From NCBI GenBank assembly GCA_020026225.1, contig JAHHQU010000089.1:1-7385 (forward strand): a stretch of DNA of 7,385 nt, read 5' to 3'. Shown in pieces: positions 1 to 5,718 of this stretch. Source of the stretch: Phocaeicola sp. GTDB lineage: Bacteria > Bacteroidota > Bacteroidia > Bacteroidales > Bacteroidaceae. Positions within the stretch are counted from its first letter, which is position 1, and each line of letters opens with the position of its first letter. The notes beneath the pieces are model-generated. The model saw only the letters and a program-made list of their open reading frames with translations, was not told the DNA's origin and did not search any database. Position numbers and translations under genes: made by a program.

Positions 1-29
1 TACTGCTTCTATTGTTTAACTTTTAATTT

Positions 30-49
30 TTCGGTAAAAAATTACCGAA
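30..49. repeat. Small hairpin upstream of cdd
   Basis: An 8-bp perfect inverted repeat (TTCGGTAA at 30-37, TTACCGAA at 42-49) encloses an AAAA loop. No T-tract follows on the plus strand, and on the minus strand the hairpin is followed by AAAAATT, so it is not a canonical intrinsic terminator in either direction. It could be a weak terminator of a gene to the left or an operator for cdd. The structure is directly visible; its function is unknown. Confidence 0.5.
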
Positions 50-80
50 GTATTGAAGATGGATTATCTAATAAAAAACC

Positions 81-88
81 TATATTTG
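81..88 (+). promoter_or_regulatory. Candidate Bacteroidales -7 box for cdd
   Basis: TATATTTG at 81-88 matches the TAnnTTTG -7 element of the Bacteroidales primary sigma factor. The nearest upstream TTG (53-55) is about 25 bp away, longer than the usual 19-21, so the -33 element is weak or absent. The predicted transcript would start near position 95, giving a leader of about 20 nt before the cdd ATG. Confidence 0.45.
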
Positions 89-116
89 TAAAGTAAGAGC
101 GTTAGAATTCAATATT

Positions 117-596
117 ATGAAAAAGAAAAAGATTGAAATAGAAATTACATCCTGCACATATGGCGAACTAAGTGCAGAAGACCGTATTTTAGTCGATAAA
201 GCCAAAGATGCCACAAAACGCAGCTATGCCCCTTACTCGCATTTTTCCGTCGGTGCTGCTGCTTTGTTAGAGAATGGAATGATTGTCACCGGTACCAATC
301 AGGAAAATGCCGCATACCCTTCAGGCACTTGTGCAGAACGTACCACTCTTTTCTATGCCGGCTCACAATATCCGGAACAACCGGTACTGGCACTCGCTAT
401 TGCCGCACAAAACGGAAAAGACTTTCTCGACACTCCCATCCCTCCCTGCGGAGCGTGCCGTCAGGTACTCATGGAAACGGAACAGCGCTACCATCACCCC
501 ATGAGAATCATCCTGTATGGGAAGAAAGAAATTTTCATCGTGAACGGCACGAAAAACTTGTTGCCTCTATCATTCGGAAGCAGTTTCCTGGAGTGA
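117..596 (+). CDS. cdd: Cytidine deaminase
   Basis: A 159-residue homologue of the short zinc-dependent cytidine deaminases, which convert cytidine and deoxycytidine to uridine and deoxyuridine in cytosolic pyrimidine salvage. The core motifs are visible. NQE at 61-63 is the substrate-sugar binding segment. CAE at 72-74 supplies a zinc cysteine (C72) and the catalytic proton-shuttle glutamate (E74). PCGAC at 110-114 supplies the other two zinc cysteines (C111, C114). The early YAPYSHFSVGAA segment (37-48) is also typical of the family. The length is slightly above the usual 130-140 residues because of a lysine-rich N-terminal extension. The ATG at 117 is the first in frame after the promoter-like box. 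It appears monocistronic and converges on the ABC-F gene, with a shared terminator just after its stop codon. All catalytic residues are present, so it should be active. Confidence 0.95.
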   Translation: MKKKKIEIEITSCTYGELSAEDRILVDKAKDATKRSYAPYSHFSVGAAALLENGMIVTGTNQENAAYPSGTCAERTTLFYAGSQYPEQPVLALAIAAQNGKDFLDTPIPPCGACRQVLMETEQRYHHPMRIILYGKKEIFIVNGTKNLLPLSFGSSFLE

Positions 597-623
597 AAAA
601 GAGGACCTATGAAACAAAAAAAA

Positions 624-666
624 TGCGGGACGATAAATGCTTTGATTTACCGTCCCGCAATTTTTT
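624..666. terminator. Bidirectional intrinsic terminator between cdd and the ABC-F gene
   Basis: A GC-rich 9-bp stem (TGCGGGACG at 624-632 with CGTCCCGCA at 651-659) continues, after one mismatch, into a 5-bp AT stem (TAAAT at 634-638 with ATTTA at 645-649) and a 6-nt loop. Six T's follow at 661-666 on the plus strand. Eight A's at 616-623 give a U-tract on the minus strand. The hairpin can therefore end both the cdd transcript and the opposing ABC-F transcript, and it lies exactly between the two convergent stop codons. Confidence 0.92.
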
Positions 667-682
667 ATACTTACAGAATCTA

Positions 683-2302
683 TTATTTCACGTTATACAT
701 ACGTTCTCTCATCTCTTTGATATGATCAGAAGTGATGTATTCATCATAAGTCATCATCTTGTCAATGATACCTGTCGGAGTCAGTTCGATGATACGGTTG
801 GCAACCGTTTCAATGAATTCGTGGTCATGTGAAGAGAAGAGCACATTTCCCTTATACTGCTTCAAGTTGTTGTTGAATGCCTGGATAGATTCCAAGTCAA
901 GGTGGTTGGTCGGAGTGTCCAGAATCAAACAGTTAGCATTACGCAACTGCATGCGAGCAATCATACAACGCATCTTTTCTCCTCCGGAAAGGACATTCAC
1001 CTTCTTCATAACCTCTTCACCGGAGAACAACATACGACCCAAGAAGCCCTTCATTTCCACTTCATTGCCTTCACCGTACTGGCTCAACCAATCTACCAGA
1101 TTCAAGTCACAGTCAAAGTAGTCTGTATTATCCACCGGCAAGTAAGCTGTTGTAATCGTCACGCCCCAGTTGTAATGTCCCGCATTCGCCTTACGGTTAC
1201 CGTTGATAATTTCAAAGAAAGCAGTCATGGCACGAGGGTCATGGCTCAAGAATACAATCTTATCTCCCTTTTCCACATTAAAGTTCACATCGCTGAACAA
1301 AACCTGTCCTTCTTCCGTTTCAGCACGCAAGCCAGAAACCTCCAAAATCTGATTTCCCGGTTCGCGGTCCATCTGGAAGATGATACCAGGATATTTACGA
1401 GAAGAAGGCTGGATTTCGTCCACGTTCAGTTTTTCCAACATTTTCTTACGAGAAGTAGTCTGTTTTGATTTAGCCACGTTCGCAGAGAAACGACGGATAA
1501 ATTCTTCCAATTCCTTACGTTTTTCTTCTGCTTTTGCCTTCTGGTTCTGCTGCTGGCGGAGAGCCAACTGGCTAGACTGGTACCAAAAGCTATAGTTACC
1601 GGCAAACATGTTCACCTTACCGAAATCGATATCCACAGTATGAGTACATACAGAGTCCAAGAAGTGACGGTCGTGACTGACTACCAGCACTGTATGTTCA
1701 AAGTTCGCCAGATAATCTTCCAACCAAGTCACGGTATCCATATCCAAGTCATTGGTAGGCTCATCGAGCAACAAGTTGTCTGGATTTCCGAATAGAGCCT
1801 GAGCCAACATGACACGCACCTTTTCCTTACCGCTGAGGTCACCCATCAATGTATAATGCTTGTCTTCCTTGATACCCAATCCGCTCAACAAAATAGCCGC
1901 ATCACTTTCCGCATTCCAACCTTCCATTTCGGCGAATTTTTCCTCCAATTCAGCAGCCTTCAAACCGTCTTCATCAGAGAACTCTTCTTTTGCGTAAAGC
2001 GCTTCACGCTGTTTCATGATATCCCAAAGCACCGTATGTCCCATCAAAACGGTATCAAGAACGGTATGTTCATCAAATTTAAAGTGGTCCTGACTCAATA
2101 CAGAAAGACGTTCACCCGGACCAAGAGTTACACTACCCTTAGTAGGATCCAACTCACCTGAAATAACTTTCAAGAAAGTAGATTTTCCTGCACCATTGGC
2201 TCCAATGACTCCATAAATATTACCATTTGTAAACTTCATGTTTACATCATTGTACAAAACCCTTTTACCGAATTGTACGGCTACATTTGAAACTGTAATC
2301 AT
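683..2302 (-). CDS. ABC-F family ATPase, YbiT/YkpA-like
   Basis: A 539-residue soluble protein with two ATP-binding cassettes and no membrane segment, as in ABC-F proteins that act on the ribosome or translation rather than in transport. NBD1 has Walker A GANGAGKST (34-42), Q-loop Q71, signature LSGKE (156-160), Walker B LLLDEPTNDLD with E181, and H-loop H210. A charged helical linker (about 245-300) matches the inter-domain arm of this family. NBD2 has a normal signature LSGGE (438-442) and H492. Its Walker A position reads LSHDPRAMT (352-360) with no P-loop lysine, the Walker B glutamate is T463 (LILDTPTNHLD), and the Q-loop glutamine appears replaced near V390. From memory, the length and segments such as SANVAKSKQTTSR and FLGRMLFSGEE resemble E. 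coli YbiT and Bacillus YkpA. A role in antibiotic resistance cannot be inferred. The start at 2302 places MITVSNVAVQFG at the usual NBD1 N-terminus. Confidence 0.92.
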   Translation of the reverse strand: MITVSNVAVQFGKRVLYNDVNMKFTNGNIYGVIGANGAGKSTFLKVISGELDPTKGSVTLGPGERLSVLSQDHFKFDEHTVLDTVLMGHTVLWDIMKQREALYAKEEFSDEDGLKAAELEEKFAEMEGWNAESDAAILLSGLGIKEDKHYTLMGDLSGKEKVRVMLAQALFGNPDNLLLDEPTNDLDMDTVTWLEDYLANFEHTVLVVSHDRHFLDSVCTHTVDIDFGKVNMFAGNYSFWYQSSQLALRQQQNQKAKAEEKRKELEEFIRRFSANVAKSKQTTSRKKMLEKLNVDEIQPSSRKYPGIIFQMDREPGNQILEVSGLRAETEEGQVLFSDVNFNVEKGDKIVFLSHDPRAMTAFFEIINGNRKANAGHYNWGVTITTAYLPVDNTDYFDCDLNLVDWLSQYGEGNEVEMKGFLGRMLFSGEEVMKKVNVLSGGEKMRCMIARMQLRNANCLILDTPTNHLDLESIQAFNNNLKQYKGNVLFSSHDHEFIETVANRIIELTPTGIIDKMMTYDEYITSDHIKEMRERMYNVK

Positions 2303-2347
2303 GTATCTATACCTAATTTATATATATAAAATTCTGAATTAACGCCA

Positions 2348-2378
2348 CAAAGGTACTCATTATTCGGAGAATATACAA
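2348..2378 (-). promoter_or_regulatory. Promoter of the ABC-F gene
   Basis: On the minus strand, TACCTTTG (complement of 2348-2355) matches the TAnnTTTG -7 box. A TTG (complement of 2376-2378, within a TTGTTTTG-like run) lies 20 bp upstream as a -33 element. Transcription would begin near 2342, giving a leader of about 40 nt before the ATG at 2302. Both boxes and the spacing fit the Bacteroidales consensus. Confidence 0.75.
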
Positions 2379-2392
2379 AACAAGCATACCAT

Positions 2393-2399
2393 CTGACAC
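2393..2399 (-). promoter_or_regulatory. CTGACAC element, inverted copy of the grpE-side motif
   Basis: CTGACAC at 2393-2399 is the exact reverse complement of GTGTCAG at 2460-2466. It lies about 15 bp upstream of the ABC-F -33 box, 60 bp from the other copy, inside the divergent control region. Seven-base matches can occur by chance, so a shared regulator binding both copies is only a suggestion. Confidence 0.25.
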
Positions 2400-2460
2400 T
2401 ATTTTCAACGAGTTTTTCCCTATCGGACGACGTAAATTGCCGGTTTCTGCCTGCATTCTG

Positions 2461-2473
2461 TGTCAGTATGACA
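2461..2473. promoter_or_regulatory. TGTCA-N3-TGACA palindrome at the grpE promoter
   Basis: TGTCAGTATGACA is a 5-bp inverted repeat with a 3-bp spacer. It ends 9 bp before the grpE -7 box and covers the place where the -33 element would be. The position suits a repressor operator or an alternative-sigma or activator site for heat-shock control. It does not resemble the CIRCE operator. The palindrome is seen directly; the regulatory role is inferred. Confidence 0.45.
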
Positions 2474-2482
2474 GAAAATGAC

Positions 2483-2490
2483 TAACTTTG
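2483..2490 (+). promoter_or_regulatory. -7 box of the grpE-dnaJ operon
   Basis: TAACTTTG at 2483-2490 matches TAnnTTTG. No good TTG lies 19-21 bp upstream; that place is taken by the TGTCA-N3-TGACA palindrome. The predicted start near 2497 gives a leader of about 85 nt. Just before the ATG the leader is a run of A and T with no Shine-Dalgarno, as is usual in Bacteroidales. Confidence 0.6.
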
Positions 2491-2582
2491 TCCCTGTTTA
2501 CAGCATTTGTCTACCTAGGCACGATTTTTGCTGGAACGGGAATAAACATTATTTAGAATAATAAAAAAACAAAAATATAATT

Positions 2583-3182
2583 ATGAGTACAAATCAGAAT
2601 CATACTCCGGAAGAAGAAGTATTGAAAGACCAAGAAACAGAAGAAACTGCTGCTGAAAACCAGGAAGTGAATGAAGAGACACAGACCGAAAATACAGCAG
2701 AAGAAGAATTGTCTGCCGAAGAGAGACTGACGAAAGAATTGGAAAAAACCAAACAAACTGTAGAAGACCAAAAGGACAAATACCTTCGTCTGTCAGCTGA
2801 GTTCGACAATTACCGCAAACGTACCCTTAAAGAAAAAGCAGAACTGATCAAAAACGGCGGTGAAAAAGCAATCAGTGCCATTTTCCCTATTCTTGACGAT
2901 TTGGAACGTGCTTTGCAGAACATGAAGAATTCCGACAATGTAGAAGCCATGTACGAAGGCATCGAATTGATTTATCAGAAATTCTTGAAGAACTTGCATC
3001 AGGAAGGTTTGGAGAAGATGGAACCTATCGGTGAAGTGTTCGATACCGACTTCCATGAAGCCATTGCATTGGTTCCAGCACAGGAAGAAGACCAGAAAGG
3101 CAAGATACTGGATTGCGTCCAGACTGGATATAAACTTCATGACAAGGTGATCCGTCATGCTAAAGTTGTGGTTGCTCAATAA
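2583..3182 (+). CDS. grpE: Nucleotide exchange factor GrpE
   Basis: A 199-residue GrpE, the cytosolic homodimeric factor that releases ADP from the DnaK chaperone. Residues 1-45 are strongly acidic and probably disordered. A long coiled-coil helix runs from about 43 to 95 and contains the typical YLRLSAEFDNYRKRT segment (67-81). The four-helix dimer region includes ILDDLERAL (103-111). The C-terminal beta-wing carries the family signature from FDTDFHEAIALVP (153-165) through the GYKLHDKVIRHAKVVV segment (182-197). The length is normal for the family. It is the first gene of an operon with dnaJ, whose start lies 14 bp after the grpE stop. The operon has its own promoter region with a palindrome at 2461-2473. 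Confidence 0.97.
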   Translation: MSTNQNHTPEEEVLKDQETEETAAENQEVNEETQTENTAEEELSAEERLTKELEKTKQTVEDQKDKYLRLSAEFDNYRKRTLKEKAELIKNGGEKAISAIFPILDDLERALQNMKNSDNVEAMYEGIELIYQKFLKNLHQEGLEKMEPIGEVFDTDFHEAIALVPAQEEDQKGKILDCVQTGYKLHDKVIRHAKVVVAQ

Positions 3183-3196
3183 ATCATCAGAAAGAA

Positions 3197-4384
3197 ATGG
3201 AGAAAAGAGATTATTATGAAGTGCTAGGCGTTGAGAAAACAGCGACAGCCGACCAGATAAAGAAAGCGTATCGTAAGAAAGCCATCCAATATCACCCCGA
3301 CAAGAATCCAGGCGATAAGGAAGCGGAAGAAAAGTTCAAAGAAGCTGCAGAAGCATACGAAGTACTCAGCAACCCTGACAAGCGTGCCCGTTATGACCAG
3401 TTCGGACATGCAGGCATGAACGGTGCTGGTGCTGGTGCCGGTGGATTTGGCGGATTCAGCGGAGAAGGTATGTCTATGGATGATATTTTCTCCATGTTCG
3501 GTGACATTTTCGGTGGTCACGGAGGCGGTTTCGGCGGCTTCAGTGGATTTAGCGGCAGAAGCAGCCAGCCTAGACAGCGTAAATTTCGTGGTTCCGACTT
3601 GCGTGTAAAGGTAAAGCTTACGCTGAAGGAAATTTCAGAAGGTACTGAAAAGAAATTCAAGGTTAAGAAATATGTTCCTTGTTCACACTGTCACGGAAGC
3701 GGTGCTGAAGGAAACAGCGCGACTGAGACTTGTCCTACTTGTCACGGTACTGGTAGTGTCACTACCACTCAGCAAAGCATCTTCGGTATGATGCAGACGC
3801 AGACCACCTGTCCGCATTGTCACGGTGAAGGAAAGATCATCAAGAACAAATGTAAGGAATGCGATGGAGAAGGTATCGTATACGGCGACGAAGTGGTAAC
3901 CGTTAAGATTCCTGCCGGAGTTGCTGAAGGCATGCAGCTGACTGTCAACGGAAAAGGTAATGCCGGTAAGCACAACGGTGTAGCGGGCGACTTGCTGGTT
4001 CTGATTGAAGAGGAAAAGCATCCGGAACTGATTCGTGACGAAAGCGACTTGATTTACAACCTGCTTTTGAGCGTTCCGACTGCTGCTTTGGGTGGAACCG
4101 TAGAAATTCCAACCATCGACGGAAAAGCTAAGATCAAGATTGAACCGGGTACACAGCCGGGCAAGGTCTTACGTTTGCGTGGAAAGGGATTGCCTAGCAT
4201 CAACAACTATGGCTATAACACCGGCAGAGGCGACTTGTTGGTTCACGTAAGCATTTACATTCCTGAAACGTTGACAAAAGAAGAACGTCAGGCATTAGAG
4301 AAATGGCAGGAAGCCGAAAACTTCCAACCGAACATGACTTTGAAGGAGAAGATCTTCAAGAAATTCAGAAGCCTGTTCGATTAA
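3197..4384 (+). CDS. dnaJ: Molecular chaperone DnaJ (type I Hsp40)
   Basis: A 395-residue class I DnaJ that delivers unfolded clients to DnaK and stimulates its ATPase. The J domain (about 4-70) holds the HPD motif at 33-35. A Gly/Phe-rich linker (about 73-120) includes a DIF motif (MDDIFSMFGDIFGG, 94-107), and its start is encoded by a short GGTGCT-type codon repeat at 3421-3443. The zinc-finger domain has all four CxxCxGxG-type repeats: C162/C165, C179/C182, C205/C208 and C219/C222. Two C-terminal substrate-binding beta domains follow, with the usual GDLLV segments at 264-268 and 345-349. The AGAAAG-type purine stretch before the ATG may aid translation. It is co-transcribed with grpE and ends just before a strong terminator. 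No key residue is missing. Confidence 0.98.
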   Translation: MEKRDYYEVLGVEKTATADQIKKAYRKKAIQYHPDKNPGDKEAEEKFKEAAEAYEVLSNPDKRARYDQFGHAGMNGAGAGAGGFGGFSGEGMSMDDIFSMFGDIFGGHGGGFGGFSGFSGRSSQPRQRKFRGSDLRVKVKLTLKEISEGTEKKFKVKKYVPCSHCHGSGAEGNSATETCPTCHGTGSVTTTQQSIFGMMQTQTTCPHCHGEGKIIKNKCKECDGEGIVYGDEVVTVKIPAGVAEGMQLTVNGKGNAGKHNGVAGDLLVLIEEEKHPELIRDESDLIYNLLLSVPTAALGGTVEIPTIDGKAKIKIEPGTQPGKVLRLRGKGLPSINNYGYNTGRGDLLVHVSIYIPETLTKEERQALEKWQEAENFQPNMTLKEKIFKKFRSLFD

Positions 4385-4409
4385 GCCTATCACATTTATA
4401 TAGTAGCAG

Positions 4410-4450
4410 AAGCGGGTAACATCCAGAATGAATGTTACCCGCTTTTCTTG
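4410..4450 (+). terminator. Intrinsic terminator of grpE-dnaJ
   Basis: A perfect 12-bp stem (AGCGGGTAACAT at 4411-4422, ATGTTACCCGCT at 4432-4443) with a 9-nt loop can be extended by an A-T pair at 4410/4444. The T-rich tail TTTTCTTGTTT follows. It begins 26 bp after the dnaJ stop codon. The left flank has no A-run, so it should act only in the plus direction. Confidence 0.93.
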
Positions 4451-4501
4451 TTTCTGCACAAGATAAATACGACTCTTTCCTCTCTGCAAGAAGAAAATCC
4501 T

Positions 4502-4509
4502 TATCTTTG
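4502..4509 (+). promoter_or_regulatory. -7 box of mltG
   Basis: TATCTTTG at 4502-4509 followed by CACCGC is a very typical Bacteroidales -7 region; the tRNA promoter here has a similar CTTTGCACCCGC. I see no clear TTG at the -33 distance, where a T/C-rich stretch lies. The start of transcription would be near 4515, giving a leader of only about 14 nt before the mltG ATG. Confidence 0.6.
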
Positions 4510-4528
4510 CACCGCAAAAAGATAACCG

Positions 4529-5554
4529 ATGAAAAGAAAATCACTAGTTTTATTCGCTTCCATCCTCATTCTCTTGCTGGCAGGGGGCGGAACCATCACT
4601 CACTTGCTCTTTCTGAGCCACCCGCTCCGCATCTCTCAACCCAGTTTTTTGTATATCGACGAGGACGATGATTACGACTCCGTATGCGTCAAGCTCGAAA
4701 CGAAACTGCACGCTGAATCACTTGCTGCATTCCGCTTCTTCGGAGCCGTTTCAAGTTATCCGAAACACATCCATACCGGAGCTTACCGCTTCCGTACGGA
4801 AGATACGCCTTGGAGCATCTTCAAGACGCTGAGAGCCGGACATCAGACTCCGGTACGTCTGGTGGTACCCAGCGTACGGACCGTCGACCAGCTCATCAAG
4901 CGGGTAGCTCCGCAAATCATGGCCGACTCTGCAGAGATAGCCCAACTCTTGAGCGATTCTTCTTATTGCAGCAAACTGGGATTCCAGAAAGAAACGTTGC
5001 CGGCTCTGTTCATTCCCAATACGTATGAAATCTATTGGAACCTGAATGCACAGGCTTTCATCAAACGCATGAAGAAGGAATACCTTGCCTTTTGGAATGA
5101 AAAGCGAAGAGCCCAGGCTGAAGCGCTAAAACTCACTCCGGTGGAAGTGAGTATCCTGGCCTCGATTGTAGAAGAAGAAACGGCCAACAACGCCGAGAAG
5201 CCCATGGTCGCTGGCTTGTACTTGAACCGCCTGCATATCGGCATGCCGCTGCAAGCTGACCCTACCATCAAATTCAGCCTGCAAGATTTTGGCTTGCGAC
5301 GGATTCTCTTCAAGCACCTCGAAGTGGAAAGTCCGTACAATACGTATAAATATGCCGGACTTCCTCCTGGACCGATTCGCATTCCTTCGGTCGTCGGACT
5401 AGAAAGTGTATTGAAACGCACGAAACATCAATACTTGTACATGTGTGCCAAAGAGGATTTCTCTGGGACACACAATTTCGCCAAGACGTTGGGAGTCCAT
5501 AAGGTCAATGCCCGACGGTACCAGCAGGCGCTCAACCACAGAGCGATCAAATAA
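4529..5554 (+). CDS. mltG: Endolytic murein transglycosylase MltG (YceG family)
   Basis: A 341-residue MltG/YceG-like protein, an inner-membrane lytic transglycosylase that cleaves nascent glycan strands and is thought to set their length during peptidoglycan synthesis. A KRK start followed by a hydrophobic segment (about 5-29) gives one N-terminal membrane anchor, with the rest periplasmic. The catalytic-domain hallmarks are present. The IVEEET segment (213-218) carries the catalytic glutamate, most likely E215 by analogy with E. coli E218. LYLNRLHIGMPLQADPTIKF spans 230-249, SPYNTYKYAGLPPGPI spans 268-283, and the late DFSGTHNFAKTLGVH segment spans 310-324. The length matches E. coli MltG. 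The ATG at 4529 follows the promoter closely and gives a proper signal-anchor. The gene stands alone between the grpE-dnaJ terminator and the separately transcribed trpB2-like gene. Confidence 0.95.
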   Translation: MKRKSLVLFASILILLLAGGGTITHLLFLSHPLRISQPSFLYIDEDDDYDSVCVKLETKLHAESLAAFRFFGAVSSYPKHIHTGAYRFRTEDTPWSIFKTLRAGHQTPVRLVVPSVRTVDQLIKRVAPQIMADSAEIAQLLSDSSYCSKLGFQKETLPALFIPNTYEIYWNLNAQAFIKRMKKEYLAFWNEKRRAQAEALKLTPVEVSILASIVEEETANNAEKPMVAGLYLNRLHIGMPLQADPTIKFSLQDFGLRRILFKHLEVESPYNTYKYAGLPPGPIRIPSVVGLESVLKRTKHQYLYMCAKEDFSGTHNFAKTLGVHKVNARRYQQALNHRAIK

Positions 5555-5629
5555 AGTTCATGCCGGGCAAGACGATTTATCTGTATACCCGAGCCAACCA
5601 TTTGCCTGCAAAAGGCAAGCAGATAAAAA

Positions 5630-5670
5630 ATATCCTTATATTTATGAAAAAGATAGGGATATATTTGTTT
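5630..5670 (+). terminator. Weak AT-rich terminator candidate after mltG
   Basis: A 10-bp stem with one G-U pair (ATATCCTTAT at 5630-5639, ATAGGGATAT at 5653-5662) and a 13-nt loop is followed by ATTTGTTT. It is the best terminator-like structure after mltG, but the stem is AT-rich and lies 75 bp past the stop. The TTG of the next promoter sits directly on its tail. Confidence 0.4.
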
Positions 5671-5694
5671 CATATTCTTTTTTGGCTAACTTTG
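5665..5694 (+). promoter_or_regulatory. Promoter of the trpB2-like gene
   Basis: TTG at 5665-5667 and TAACTTTG at 5687-5694 are separated by 19 bp, a near-ideal Bacteroidales promoter. Transcription would begin near 5701, downstream of the earlier in-frame ATGs at 5560 and 5644 but upstream of the ATG at 5719. This supports 5719 as the true start and a leader of under 20 nt. Confidence 0.75.
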
Positions 5695-5718
5695 AAAAAT
5701 AACCCAAAAAGAATACAA

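Noticed and set aside
902..1468. 188-residue open frame on the plus strand inside the ABC-F gene
   Set aside because: It is fully antisense to a well-supported gene with intact family motifs, and its translation shows no recognisable domain.
2303..2582. CIRCE operator upstream of grpE
   Set aside because: No TTAGCACTC-N9-GAGTGCTAA-like repeat is present; the only inverted repeat there is the TGTCA/TGACA palindrome.
5602..5618. TTGCCT/AGGCAA hairpin as the mltG terminator
   Set aside because: The stem is only 6 bp and is followed by GCAGATAAAAAA, with no T-tract.
5660..5667. TATATTTG as an alternative -7 box for the trpB2-like gene
   Set aside because: It matches the box but lacks a TTG at the -33 distance; the TAACTTTG at 5687-5694 has one with 19-bp spacing.
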